63,139 nt of DNA, taken from contig JANQQC010000066.1 of NCBI GenBank assembly GCA_028285145.1, positions 1-63,139 of the forward strand. The letters run 5' to 3'. Shown piece by piece: positions 1 through 8,616 of this stretch. Each line of letters opens with the position of its first letter. Within the stretch, counting starts at the first letter, position 1. Position numbers and translations under genes: made by a program. Source of the stretch: Hyphomonadaceae bacterium (lineage in GTDB: Bacteria; Pseudomonadota; Alphaproteobacteria; Caulobacterales; Hyphomonadaceae). The notes beneath the pieces are model-generated. The model made no database searches and was not told where the DNA came from. It was given only the letters and a program-made list of their open reading frames with translations.

Positions 1-231
1 GGGCACCCGGACGGCGCTGCTAGACGGAGACCGGCACACCGCCGGTGCCGGGCCGCCAGACCGCGACCTCACCCCCCAAAGCCAGACGGCCGACCCGGCT
101 CTTCAGGGGAGCGATCACTGAATCATAGCTGTGGCCCGAGGCAGGGGGATAAGTTTTGGCTGATTTCTTACCCCGCGCCCCCCGGCGTCGGCCGGGATGT
201 GCAGCAACCACTACTGAACACGCGGCACCAG

Positions 232-252
232 ATCCCGGATCACGTCCGGGAT
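232..252. repeat. Short palindromic intergenic element
   Basis: Perfect inverted repeat with arms ATCCCGGA (232-239) and TCCGGGAT (245-252) around the 5-base loop TCACG. From general knowledge, elements with this core (CCCGGA-TCACG-TCCGGG) are scattered between genes in many alphaproteobacterial genomes. Only one copy was noticed in this window. The rest of positions 1-359 holds no gene I can defend: a GTG-started frame at 20-211 (minus) has no recognisable domain, and a GC-rich hairpin (CCGGCAC 31-37 / GTGCCGG 45-51) lies inside it. Confidence 0.55.
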
Positions 253-359
253 GAGCGGCGCAAAAGCGGGGATAGGGGTGTGACGATTGTTCCTGACCTC
301 GTGGCTGACACTGAGGCAGTGCCGCGCTAGGCAGGGCGCGACATCAGGGAGCACATGAC

Positions 360-1202
360 ATGGCGCTGACATCGCTTGAGGGAAAAACCGCATTTGTGAC
401 AGGCGGCGCGAAAGGAATCGGGCTTGGTATTGCCAAGGCGTTCATTGCGCGGGGAGCCAATGTGATGCTCGCCGATATTGACGGCGATGAGCTGGCCTCC
501 GCCGCAGCGGGGCTCGGCGATCAGGCTGATACCGTCATCTGCGATGTCACCGATGCTAACGCCATCAAGGCCGCCGCCGACAAGACGATTGAGCGGTTCG
601 GAAAGGTCCATGTGGTCGTGAACAATGCGGGCGTAGGCAGCGGCGGCGCGCCCGGCGAAACCGCGCTCGATGACTGGCGCTGGGTCGTGGACATCAATCT
701 GATGGGTGTCGTGTATGGCGTCGAAATCTTCGTTCCGCTCATCAAGGCGCATGGCGAAGGCGGCTACATCATCAACACCGCATCAATGGCCGGACATCTT
801 GCAGGCCCGTATACGGGCGCGCCGTACAACGCCACCAAGTTCGCTGTTGTCGGGTATTCTGAAACCCTGCGCGCCCAGCTCGCCGAGCACAATATTGGTT
901 GCAGTGTGCTTTGCCCCGGCTGGGTCGATACCGACATTCACAAGAGCGGTTTTCGTGCGCCCTCCGCCGCAGGCGTCGATGTCGAGGCGGCGATGAAGTC
1001 GCCTGACTTCCAGCAAATGGATGCCGTGCTCAAGTCAGGCCTGTCGCCCGATCTCGTCGGCGAGTGGACGGTGGAGTCCATGTTTGCCGACCGGATGTAC
1101 ATCTTCACGCATCCGGAAATGGCACCGCCAATTGACGCGCGCTTTGCTGCTATCCGTGCCGACTACAAAGCCTGCGCCGACGATCCCCGCTTCAAGGGGT
1201 AA
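360..1202 (+). CDS. SDR family NAD(P)-dependent oxidoreductase
   Basis: A 280-residue classical short-chain dehydrogenase. The cofactor motif TGGAKGIG is at 14-21, NNAG at 88-91, the catalytic Ser at 142 and the Tyr-x3-Lys pair at Y156/K160 (YNATK), so the active site is complete. The C-terminal ~70 residues beyond the Rossmann core are longer than in minimal SDRs and probably form a substrate lid. The ATG at 360 follows AGGGA at a normal distance. It stands alone on the plus strand and converges on the cyclo-ligase gene. The substrate cannot be told from sequence. Confidence 0.9.
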   Translation: MALTSLEGKTAFVTGGAKGIGLGIAKAFIARGANVMLADIDGDELASAAAGLGDQADTVICDVTDANAIKAAADKTIERFGKVHVVVNNAGVGSGGAPGETALDDWRWVVDINLMGVVYGVEIFVPLIKAHGEGGYIINTASMAGHLAGPYTGAPYNATKFAVVGYSETLRAQLAEHNIGCSVLCPGWVDTDIHKSGFRAPSAAGVDVEAAMKSPDFQQMDAVLKSGLSPDLVGEWTVESMFADRMYIFTHPEMAPPIDARFAAIRADYKACADDPRFKG

Positions 1203-1227
1203 GAAACCAATCTCCTGAGTTGGATAT

Positions 1228-1842
1228 CTAAGCTGCTTCGGGGCCGTCCGGGTCTGCGGCGGCGAAGCCGCGCATCAGGAAGAGCGGGGTGGAACCTTCT
1301 GGTGTGATGGCCCAGTCGAGCGGTTGGTCGTGGGGTTCTGTTGGCAGCGCGTCGACCAGCTGTGCCGGATAGGCCAGCGCGCAGGCGAAGACGCGGCCTT
1401 TCTCCCGCAGCGTGGAAATCGTGCGATCATAGTGACCCTTGCCATAGCCGAGCCGCGCGCCCATCCGGTCAAAGGCGAGCAGGGGGGTGAGGATCAGAGT
1501 TGGCTCGACGATTGGGGCGTCTTCCGGCGGTTCTTTCAGGCTGAACGGGCGGTTCTCCAGCGGCTCGCCCGGCGACCAGAGCCGGTAGGTCATGGAGCCG
1601 TCCGGCTCGACGCGGGGCAGGCAAAGCTGCGCGCCTGAGTTTTCCAGCCGTTCCATCAGGGGGCCGGGATCAATCTCCGAGCCAATTGCGACGTAGCCGG
1701 CAACGACGGGGCCATAGCGCTCAAGCAGTTTCATCGGGAAGATGTTCGCCAGCTTCTCGGCGGCGTCGGGATCGCGCGCAGCCGCTTCCTCGCGGATGTC
1801 GCGCATATGGTGGCGCATTTCGTCTTTGCTGATGTCAGCCAT
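1228..1842 (-). CDS. 5-formyltetrahydrofolate cyclo-ligase
   Basis: A 204-residue protein of the 5-FTHF cyclo-ligase family (YgfA/Fau), which converts 5-formyl-THF to 5,10-methenyl-THF using ATP. The family signature near the C-terminus is clear: LLAFDRMGARLGYGKGHYDR, the Gly/Lys/Tyr-rich ATP and folate loop. The ATG at 1842 was chosen over a GTG at 1851 because GGAAAG lies 8 bases upstream of it. A 6S-like RNA lies just upstream on the same strand, the arrangement known in many proteobacteria (ssrS-ygfA). Confidence 0.93.
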   Translation of the reverse strand: MADISKDEMRHHMRDIREEAAARDPDAAEKLANIFPMKLLERYGPVVAGYVAIGSEIDPGPLMERLENSGAQLCLPRVEPDGSMTYRLWSPGEPLENRPFSLKEPPEDAPIVEPTLILTPLLAFDRMGARLGYGKGHYDRTISTLREKGRVFACALAYPAQLVDALPTEPHDQPLDWAITPEGSTPLFLMRGFAAADPDGPEAA

Positions 1843-1883
1843 CGCTGGCACTTTCCAATGATAGACGCAGCCGCAGACAGGTA

Positions 1884-2049
1884 TGACGAGGACCGCAGAA
1901 CGCCGGGGGATATGTCACTCCCGTCGACCTAGCAAGCTAGGTGGGTGCCAGATGAGCCGGGACCACGATCCCGGCCAGCGTGCCAGCTCCCTGACGGAAT
2001 GTAAGGTCGCCGGAGTTCGCTCCCTTATCGAACGCCGCAGCCCTCGTCA
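1884..2049 (-). ncRNA. ssrS: Candidate 6S RNA
   Basis: The 239-base gap between the cyclo-ligase and the phytase-like gene can fold on the minus strand into one long irregular rod. The ends pair exactly (TGACGAGG at 2049-2042 with CCTCGTCA at 1891-1884), giving a span of about 166 nt, in the usual 6S range. Inside are a small hairpin in the 5' half (GTTCG...CGAAC), an apical GCCGGGA/TCCCGGC stem and an ACCTAGC-TT-GCTAGGT hairpin on the 3' side. Location and orientation, directly upstream of the cyclo-ligase gene, match ssrS in other proteobacteria. The ends are inferred from the closing stem. I could not run a covariance search. Confidence 0.68.
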
Positions 2050-2090
2050 GAGAGGTAAGGTAGGATGGAGGGGTTAAGAATGAAAGACGG

Positions 2091-3158
2091 CTATTCGGCC
2101 GGGGGGATGTCAAAGGCGTAAAGGAGGGTGCGCTGGCGCGCTGAGAAATTATCGTCGGAGATCAGGAACAGACGCAGGGCACCGTCTGGCTGCTCCTGCG
2201 CGGCGATGCCTTCGAAATTGTCGACGGACAAGCGGGGGCCGAGCGTGGCGAGGGTTCTTGATCGCTCCAGGCGCGGCACGCCGTCGACGATGCTTGTCTG
2301 GTGCGCCTTGACCGAAATGGTGTTGCCGATGCCCGGAAAGTAGGCCCGGTGGAGGGAGAAGAGCGTGTCGCCGACCTGATCGAAGCCAGTCAGAAGCTGG
2401 CCGCCATCCTGCGCAATTCTGGCAGCGAGGGGGCCACCAAGCTGACCGACGGGCGCGCCGTCCGGCGTTGGTTCTTCAAGACCGATGATGAGGTGATCGC
2501 CGGCCATGGCCAGAGCTTCGGGGCCTTTGTTGGACTCGATCTCCTTGTTGAGGCCGAGGGGCGCGTCGCCGATCGTTTGAACCGGGACCGCGCGTGCGGC
2601 GGCGGCGCAGGTGCCTAGATCGAACACATCAACGCGATGGTCGCGCTCAAAGGAGACGAAAGCGAGACCATCGCGCAGGGCAAGGCCTTCAGCATCGCCT
2701 TTGGTCTTGCCGCGCAGATAGTTGCCGTTTGCGTCTCTCATATAGGCGAACCGGGCGGTCGGCTCTGGGGTGAAATCCTCGCCCGGCTGAAGGCTGAGCC
2801 AGACGAAAGCGGCTTCATCCGACACGGCGAGGAGGGCTCCGCTGTCGGTGATGGCGAGACCGGAGAGGCCGCCAAAGCCGGCATGTTCGCTTTCCAGCGC
2901 CCAGCCGCCGACAAAGACAAGATCGGACAGAGCGTCGTCTACGGCGTCAGTTTCGCCGAGCGAGACGGGTTCAGCGCTTATCTCGATGGTTTCGCCCTGA
3001 GTCGGGCGCTCGCCGGCAAGACATGAGGCTGCGCGCAGTTCGGATTCTGTTTCGGCGAAAGACCAGGACGCGGCGATGATCTGCGGCTTTTCGGCTGGCG
3101 GCTCCGGCGCGGCGCAAGCGGCAAGGGCGGTCAGGGTGATGAGGGTCCAGCGCATCAT
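2091..3158 (-). CDS. Esterase-like/phytase-family lipoprotein
   Basis: A 355-residue protein beginning with a lipoprotein signal (TLITLTALAAC, lipid-modified Cys around residue 15). The body resembles the 'esterase-like activity of phytase' family (PF13449), a beta-propeller fold: GGLSGLAI, DAEGLAL and NFEGIAA are the recurring blade signatures. The ATG at 3158 overlaps the stop of the FMN oxidase gene as ATGA, so the two are probably translationally coupled. A longer in-frame extension into the oxidase gene is rejected because it is arginine-rich antisense-like sequence. The substrate is unknown. Confidence 0.8.
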   Translation of the reverse strand: MMRWTLITLTALAACAAPEPPAEKPQIIAASWSFAETESELRAASCLAGERPTQGETIEISAEPVSLGETDAVDDALSDLVFVGGWALESEHAGFGGLSGLAITDSGALLAVSDEAAFVWLSLQPGEDFTPEPTARFAYMRDANGNYLRGKTKGDAEGLALRDGLAFVSFERDHRVDVFDLGTCAAAARAVPVQTIGDAPLGLNKEIESNKGPEALAMAGDHLIIGLEEPTPDGAPVGQLGGPLAARIAQDGGQLLTGFDQVGDTLFSLHRAYFPGIGNTISVKAHQTSIVDGVPRLERSRTLATLGPRLSVDNFEGIAAQEQPDGALRLFLISDDNFSARQRTLLYAFDIPPAE

Positions 3159-4306
3159 GGGGTCGTCCCGCGGCGGCGGATCAGGTCCGGTGTCAGATCG
3201 GCGATCTTTGTGACGCCGAGAAGCGCCATGGTCCGACGCAGCTCGTCTTCGAGAATGTCGATGGCGCGCGCGACGCCTGCTTCGCCACCTGCGCCAAGCC
3301 CGTAAAGCCAGGCGCGGCCTATGGCGATGCCTGTGGCCCCGAGCGCGAGCGCCTTGGCGATGTGAGAGCCGCGCCGCACGCCGCCATCGAGAATGATGTC
3401 TGCTCGCCCGGCGACGGCGGATGCGATCTCGGGCAGCAGGTCGATCGTGGGCACGGATGTGTCGAGCTGGCGCCCGCCATGATTGGACACCCAGACAGCG
3501 TCGGCACCGATCTCGACACATCGTTCGGCATCTTCAGCGCGGCTGATCCCTTTGACCGCGAATCTGTCGCCCCAGATGTCCTTGATCCAGGCGGCGTCGT
3601 CCCAGCTGACGGATTTGGAGAATTGGCTGTCGATGAAACCCATAATGTCCTGATCGGTTTCGAACTCAGTGAAGTTTGCCGCTGTGATGGACGAAGAGGT
3701 CAGGAAGTCGGCCAGCCAGCCCGGCCGGGCGAGAACCTGCCGGATCAAGGGCAGGCTGATTTTTGGCGGCACGGAGAAATAGTTTCGCGGGTCGCGCTCG
3801 CGTTTGCCGGCGACGGGGACATCCACGGTCAGGATACAGCCGGTAAAGCCTGCTTCCTTCGCGCGAATAAGGAAATCCTCGACGATCTTGCGGTCGTTCC
3901 AGACATAGACCTGTACCCATTTTGGGCCGGGATTGGCCGCGGCAATCACTTCGACCGTCTGGGAGGCGATGGTGGAGCAGGAATAGATGAGATCGGATTT
4001 CGCCGCGGCGCGCGCCGTGGCGAGCTCGCCATGACGTGGATGGAACAGGCGGTTGGCGGCCGTCGGCGTGATCAGGAAGGGAAGGGGTGTGTTCTGACCC
4101 ATAATGGTGGTGGAGAGGTCGATCTCGGCAACGTCCCGCAGGGCATGCCACTGAAGCTCGTAATCATCATAAGCGCTCACTGAGCGGCGAAGCGTGACCT
4201 CATCCTCCGCGCCGCCATCGATATAGTCGAAGACCATGCGCGGGATTTTCGCCTTGGCGAGCGCGCGCAGATCGGCAATCGACTGGGTCCGGGCAAGACG
4301 AGACAT
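3155..4306 (-). CDS. FMN-dependent alpha-hydroxy-acid dehydrogenase (LldD-like)
   Basis: A 383-residue member of the family that includes L-lactate dehydrogenase, glycolate oxidase and mandelate dehydrogenase. It starts with the usual helical segment (IADLRALAKAKIPRMVFDYIDGGAEDE) and carries the flavin-site VSNHGGRQLD block with the catalytic His, followed by DGGVRRGSHIAKALALGA and IGRAWLYGL, which bind the FMN phosphate. Members oxidise 2-hydroxy acids and pass electrons to quinone or oxygen. L-lactate is the commonest bacterial substrate, but specificity is not settled here. First gene of a two-gene unit with the phytase-like lipoprotein. Confidence 0.9.
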   Translation of the reverse strand: MSRLARTQSIADLRALAKAKIPRMVFDYIDGGAEDEVTLRRSVSAYDDYELQWHALRDVAEIDLSTTIMGQNTPLPFLITPTAANRLFHPRHGELATARAAAKSDLIYSCSTIASQTVEVIAAANPGPKWVQVYVWNDRKIVEDFLIRAKEAGFTGCILTVDVPVAGKRERDPRNYFSVPPKISLPLIRQVLARPGWLADFLTSSSITAANFTEFETDQDIMGFIDSQFSKSVSWDDAAWIKDIWGDRFAVKGISRAEDAERCVEIGADAVWVSNHGGRQLDTSVPTIDLLPEIASAVAGRADIILDGGVRRGSHIAKALALGATGIAIGRAWLYGLGAGGEAGVARAIDILEDELRRTMALLGVTKIADLTPDLIRRRGTTP

Positions 4307-4337
4307 CGCCCGACGCTAACCCCCGGGCCGTGCCGTC

Positions 4338-4958
4338 TCAAGCGTCGAGTTCGAACTTGTCCGGGTGCTTGCCCTTGGCGGTGCGGTAATGGTTCCGGAT
4401 CAGGGTCCGGTCGGCATCATAGTCGCCCGTTGGTTCCATCATACCGCTGATGCGGACAGTCTTGGTGCCGTAGTCCAGCACGCTGAAGATGATCGGGACT
4501 TTGCCGCGCCGGGCTATGAAGTAATAGCCGGATTTCCATTTGGTTGCCGTCGAGCGTGTGCCCTCAGGTGCGACAGCGAGGATCATGGCCTCTGAATCTG
4601 CGATGGCCCGGGCGGCTTCATCGACAATGTCGAGTCCGCCGGCCCGGTTCACCGGCAACAACCCCATTCGCATGAGGAGTGGCCCGAAGACTGTATCGCT
4701 AAGGCTTTCCTTGCCCATCCAGGTCAGCTTCACCCGGTAATAGCCGGCCGTGGCCAGCATGTTCAGCCCGTCCCAGTTGGATGTATGGGGGGCCGCCAGA
4801 AGCACGGCTTTTGGCACGTCCGGCCAGTCGCCGCGCAGGGTCCATCCGGAGAGTTTGAGATAGGCAATGCAGATCCAGCGAATGAGTTCCGAGCCGATCC
4901 CGCGATAGGGCGCTGGCCTTGCGGTGTCCTGCTCGAAGACCGTGTGCTGGCCGCGCAT
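4338..4958 (-). CDS. Lysophospholipid acyltransferase family protein
   Basis: A 206-residue acyltransferase of the PlsC-like superfamily. It has the HX4D catalytic motif (H58-TSNW-D63) and a PEGTRS acyl-acceptor motif about 75 residues later, in the usual order. There is one hydrophobic stretch at about 23-36. It likely acylates glycerolipids or related molecules at the inner membrane. Its start overlaps the stop of the HAD gene as TAATG, making it the last gene of a coupled mutL-HAD-acyltransferase set. The acceptor cannot be named from sequence. Confidence 0.85.
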   Translation of the reverse strand: MRGQHTVFEQDTARPAPYRGIGSELIRWICIAYLKLSGWTLRGDWPDVPKAVLLAAPHTSNWDGLNMLATAGYYRVKLTWMGKESLSDTVFGPLLMRMGLLPVNRAGGLDIVDEAARAIADSEAMILAVAPEGTRSTATKWKSGYYFIARRGKVPIIFSVLDYGTKTVRISGMMEPTGDYDADRTLIRNHYRTAKGKHPDKFELDA

Positions 4959-5641
4959 TATCCTTGGGCTCCGGCATAGGATAGCGCGCTGAAGATATCC
5001 GCATGACTGGCGAAGACCGCTTCAGCACCGGCTGATTCCAGACGGCCTCTGAGGCCTGCATCTGCATGGCCGCCGCCTGTATAGCCGAACGCTGTCATGC
5101 CTGCGGCGCGCGCGGCGCGAATGCCATTGACGCTGTCTTCAATGACGAGACAGGCGGCGGGAGAGATGCCGATCGCCTGCGCCGCATGAAGAAAGAGATC
5201 AGGTGCGGGTTTTCCGTTGGTGACGAGATCGGCGGAGAAGACGTGTTCGCCGAACAGAGGGGACAGGCCCGTCAGGCTCAGCTTTCGGGCGAGCTTTTCG
5301 GTTTCGCTGGACGAGGCAACGGCCACCGGCCCCGAAAACCCGCGAACGAGGCTTTCAACGCCTGGCAGGCTGATCAGATCAGATTCAAAGCGAACCCAAA
5401 TCGCGTCTTGCATCTGCGCGGCGAAATCGCCCGGAAGGGTAATCCCCGCATCATCGGCGTCCGCTTGCAATTGGGCGTGATAGTCCCGATTGGCGAGCCC
5501 CACAAAGCGGGACAGATAGGTCTCCCGATCGTAGTCGAGGCCCCACTGCGAGAGCATTTCCTGTTCGATATGGATGGCGATCGTCTCAGAATCGACGAGC
5601 ACGCCGTCGCAATCGAGAATCAGGCCCCCAAAGCCGCTCAT
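4958..5641 (-). CDS. HAD superfamily phosphatase (beta-phosphoglucomutase/GphA-like)
   Basis: A 227-residue HAD hydrolase. Motif I is D10-C-D12-GVLVDSE, with the nucleophile D10. Motif II is VASSSE, the conserved Lys lies in the GKPAPD segment and the acidic motif IV is [12 protein letters not shown]. The cap domain is the small helical type (subfamily I) inserted after motif I. The ATG at 5641 overlaps the mutL stop (ATGA). A longer in-frame start at 5710 is rejected because it lies in mutL and lacks conserved sequence. The substrate is probably a sugar phosphate or phosphoglycolate. Confidence 0.88.
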   Translation of the reverse strand: MSGFGGLILDCDGVLVDSETIAIHIEQEMLSQWGLDYDRETYLSRFVGLANRDYHAQLQADADDAGITLPGDFAAQMQDAIWVRFESDLISLPGVESLVRGFSGPVAVASSSETEKLARKLSLTGLSPLFGEHVFSADLVTNGKPAPDLFLHAAQAIGISPAACLVIEDSVNGIRAARAAGMTAFGYTGGGHADAGLRGRLESAGAEAVFASHADIFSALSYAGAQG

Positions 5642-7497
5642 CTCCGGCCGAACAGCCTCTCGACATCTGCGAGCTTCAGCTCGACATAAGTCGGGCGGCC
5701 ATGATTGCACTGGCCGGAATGAGGGGTCGCCTCCATCTGACGCAGAAGCGCGTTCATTTCCTCGCCATTGAGCCGCCGGCCCGCACGCACAGAGCCCCGG
5801 CAGGCCATGTTGCCCATGACCTCCTCAAAGCGTTCCTTCAAAGCGAGCCCAGCCTCGTACTCCGCGAAATCATCGGCCAGATCCTTGATCAGGCCGGGCG
5901 TGTCCATTTCCCCGAACAGGGCAGGGGTCGCGCGCACACAGACCGCACCTGTGCCGAAGGGTTCGACTTCGAGACCAAGGCTGGCAAGCTCATCCGCACG
6001 CTCGATGATGCGCGCGGCTTCGTCTTCCGTGAGCTCGACCACATCCGGAATGAGCAGGGCCTGCCGCTTGACGCCGCCCGCCGCCATTTGCCGTTTCATG
6101 TCTTCATAGACGAGACGCTCATGGGCAGCGTGCTGGTCCACTATGATGATACCATCCGTCGTCTGAGCAATAACGTAAGTTTCGTGAAGCTGGGCGCGGG
6201 CGACGCCGAGCGGGAAGTCGGCGGGAGGTGTTTCCGGTTCTGGCTCGATGCGGGCGGTCGGCGCGGCGTCTTCCCGAACGCCGGGGGCGGCATAGGCCGG
6301 GGCCGGACTCATGAGAGCTGAGGGCGGTGGAGCAGGGCGCGGTGCCGACGAAGAGGTCGTCCACATTGAGGATTGGAGCGGCATGGCCGGTTCGGGCTGG
6401 ACCTTGCCCAGAGCGGTCCCGCTGACCGTCGTGGAGGCGCGATGACCGGCGGCGGCGAGGGAATGGCGAAGCGCGCCGATCAGCAGGCCACGGACATTCC
6501 CGGCGTCACGGAAGCGCACTTCAGTCTTGGCTGGATGCACATTCACGTCGACATATTCGGGGTCGAGATCCACAAAGAGCGCGGCAAGGGGATGCCGGTC
6601 GCGGGCGAGAAAGTCCTGATAAGCCGCGCGGATCACTCCATTCAGCATACGGTCTTTGACAGGCCGTCCGTTCACGAACAGAAACTGTTTCTGGGCGTTC
6701 CCGCGATTCAGAGTGGGCAGCCCGGCAAAACCGGAAATGCGCGCGTCATCCCGCTCTGCATCGATGGGAATGGCGTTTTCTGAGAAGTCGCGACCCATGA
6801 TCGCGCCAAGACGGGAAAGGTGTCCGGCGTCACCATCGGATTCGGCGGCATAGCGGAAGAGGCTTCGGCCATTGCTCTCCAGAGAGAAGCCGATATCGGC
6901 GCGCGCCATTGCGAGGCGTTTCAGCGTATCGGTGACCGCCATGGTTTCCGCGCGCTCTGAGCGCATGAATTTCAGGCGGGCCGGCGTTGCGTGGAAGAGG
7001 TCCCGCACTTCGATACGGGTGCCGGTCGTCTCGCGCCCGGTCCACGCCGCGGGGCGGGGCCCGTCAATGCGGCCAGCCTCGACAAAGATCTCGGCGGCGT
7101 CCTCATCTTCGGCGCGCGAGACAATGGAGAGCCGAGAGACGCTGGCAATGGAAGGAAGGGCCTCTCCGCGAAAGCCCATTGTGTGGATGTTCAGAAGGTC
7201 CACGCGGCCGGCCTCATCCGGTGTCAACTTGGACGTGGCGTGGCGATCAAGGGCGAGGGTGAGGTCTTCGGCGGTCATGCCGCAGCCATCATCCTCGACG
7301 GTGATCCGCTTCAGGCCGCCATCCTCAATAGCGACCGAAATCCGCTTGGCTCCGGCATCGATCGCGTTCTCGACGAGCTCCTTTACCGCCGCAGCGGGGC
7401 GTTCGATCACTTCGCCGGCGGCAATCCGGTTGACCGCATCGGGTGGTAACCGGCGGATGATGGGCCGGGAGGGCGTCAATCGAGCGGAATCTGGCAT
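5638..7497 (-). CDS. mutL: DNA mismatch repair protein MutL
   Basis: A 619-residue MutL. The N-terminal GHKL ATPase shows NRIAAGEV (23-30), E40[10 protein letters not shown] and [11 protein letters not shown] proline-rich linker follows at about 345-430, and then the C-terminal dimerisation/nuclease domain. The metal motif of nicking MutLs, DQHA-x2-E-x4-E, is intact at 454-465, with supporting ACR (565-567) and C-x-HGRPT (from 597) motifs. It is therefore predicted to have its own endonuclease activity, as expected where MutH is absent. It acts with MutS in strand-directed repair. First gene of the coupled mutL-HAD-acyltransferase run. Confidence 0.97.
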   Translation of the reverse strand: MPDSARLTPSRPIIRRLPPDAVNRIAAGEVIERPAAAVKELVENAIDAGAKRISVAIEDGGLKRITVEDDGCGMTAEDLTLALDRHATSKLTPDEAGRVDLLNIHTMGFRGEALPSIASVSRLSIVSRAEDEDAAEIFVEAGRIDGPRPAAWTGRETTGTRIEVRDLFHATPARLKFMRSERAETMAVTDTLKRLAMARADIGFSLESNGRSLFRYAAESDGDAGHLSRLGAIMGRDFSENAIPIDAERDDARISGFAGLPTLNRGNAQKQFLFVNGRPVKDRMLNGVIRAAYQDFLARDRHPLAALFVDLDPEYVDVNVHPAKTEVRFRDAGNVRGLLIGALRHSLAAAGHRASTTVSGTALGKVQPEPAMPLQSSMWTTSSSAPRPAPPPSALMSPAPAYAAPGVREDAAPTARIEPEPETPPADFPLGVARAQLHETYVIAQTTDGIIIVDQHAAHERLVYEDMKRQMAAGGVKRQALLIPDVVELTEDEAARIIERADELASLGLEVEPFGTGAVCVRATPALFGEMDTPGLIKDLADDFAEYEAGLALKERFEEVMGNMACRGSVRAGRRLNGEEMNALLRQMEATPHSGQCNHGRPTYVELKLADVERLFGRR

Positions 7498-7592
7498 GGG
7501 CGAAGCTTAACCCTGTTCGCCGGAGGGAGCGAGAGCGAACCTGAACCACATTCGCGCGTTGATCCGGGAGAGAACTGAAAAGGATGCCCGTT

Positions 7593-7727
7593 ATGGACAA
7601 TAAGAATTCGCTCGACACCGATGAGGCTCGTCAGGGCCGCCGGATAACGGGTATGCCCCTTGTGCTTGGTGTTTCCGTCGCCGCGGGCGTGGTCGCAATG
7701 GTTGTTTTACTTAGCTTTTTTGTCTGA
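7593..7727 (+). CDS. Small single-pass membrane protein
   Basis: A 44-residue frame starting MDNKNSLDTDEARQGRR, followed by a hydrophobic segment (about 21-43, rich in Val, Leu and Ala) that runs to the C-terminus, so a cytoplasmic N-terminus and one membrane helix are likely. AAAAGG lies 9 bases before the ATG at 7593; an in-frame ATG at 7584 is too close to it. It is divergent from mutL and convergent with the following SDR. No family recognised. A charged head followed by one helix argues for a real protein. Confidence 0.55.
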   Translation: MDNKNSLDTDEARQGRRITGMPLVLGVSVAAGVVAMVVLLSFFV

Positions 7728-7732
7728 CGTGG

Positions 7733-8497
7733 TCAGACGTGATTCCACCAGGCGACGTCCGAGAATGACCGAAGATCGAGTTCATGGGTCCAGACAGACC
7801 GGTGCTGCTGGGCGACGTGGAGGTAGGTTTCAGCGATTTTCTCAGGCAGGAGCAGGCCGTCTTCGGCTCCTCGGGTCTCCCTGAGTTGCTGGAATCGTTC
7901 GGGGCCAAGCATCTTTCCGAGTGTGTCCGGGGCATCGACCGCACCATCGATGAGGATATGTGCGACATGGACGCCTTTCGGGGCGAATTCGGCGTTCAGC
8001 GTCTGGCAGAGCATGCGCCGGCCCCCCATGGCGGCGGCATGCGAGTGTTGACCGGCATTGCCGCGGACAGCAGCCGTCGCCGAGGTGACGAGGAGGGAGC
8101 CGGAGCCGCGATCGGCCATCATCGGCAGCAGCGTCTTGGCCAGGCGGAACAGGCCGAACGTGGCGAGCCGCCAGCCCATCTCGAACGCCTTGTGGCTGGT
8201 GTCGGCCAGTGGCCGGTCTCCGATCTGGGCTCCGAGATTGAAAATTGCGACCTCAACCGGCCCGATCTCCTTTTCAACACGGATGACGGCGTCTTCGATC
8301 GCATTGTCGTCGATCGCGTTGAGCAGCATGCCTGACGCATCGCCGCTGTCTGCGCGGATCTCAGCGACAAGCCTGTCGAGGCCCTCCTTGTCGGAGCGGC
8401 GGCAGAGGACAGCATGATAGCCCTCCCGGGCGAAGCGCGCGCCGACTGTACCGCCGATTCCGGCTCCGGCCCCGATCACGAGACATACAGGTTTCAT
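7733..8497 (-). CDS. Divergent SDR-fold protein lacking the catalytic Tyr/Lys
   Basis: A 254-residue SDR-fold protein. The nucleotide motif is VIGAGAGIGG (8-16) and a Ser sits at the expected place (TSA, 139), but NNAG is replaced by NLGA (87-90). The segment where Y-x3-K should lie reads HSHAAAMGGRR (151-161), with neither Tyr nor Lys in register. It may bind nucleotide without normal SDR chemistry or use other residues. Starts at an ATG. It stands alone between the 44-aa membrane protein and a kinase-like gene. Confidence 0.8.
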   Translation of the reverse strand: MKPVCLVIGAGAGIGGTVGARFAREGYHAVLCRRSDKEGLDRLVAEIRADSGDASGMLLNAIDDNAIEDAVIRVEKEIGPVEVAIFNLGAQIGDRPLADTSHKAFEMGWRLATFGLFRLAKTLLPMMADRGSGSLLVTSATAAVRGNAGQHSHAAAMGGRRMLCQTLNAEFAPKGVHVAHILIDGAVDAPDTLGKMLGPERFQQLRETRGAEDGLLLPEKIAETYLHVAQQHRSVWTHELDLRSFSDVAWWNHV

Positions 8498-8616
8498 GGT
8501 GAACTCCCTCAGCGCCTTGGTTTGCGGAAGCTTAGAGTTTCTTTTTGGAACTGACTAGGGTGGCTGATCAGTGTTTGGTCTCTTGCGGCTGTTAGCCTGT
8601 CGAGGAATGGGCTTGG

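Noticed and set aside
20-211. Short GTG-started frame on the minus strand at the left edge (63 aa)
   Set aside because: No recognisable domain, arginine/proline-rich composition, and a GC-rich hairpin in its last part; typical chance frame of high-GC DNA.
3362-4183. 273-aa frame antisense to the FMN oxidase gene, and similar long antisense frames (for example 12774-13739 opposite cobS and 47263-48276 opposite CYP153)
   Set aside because: Shadows of well-supported genes; composition follows the opposite-strand codons and no family resemblance.
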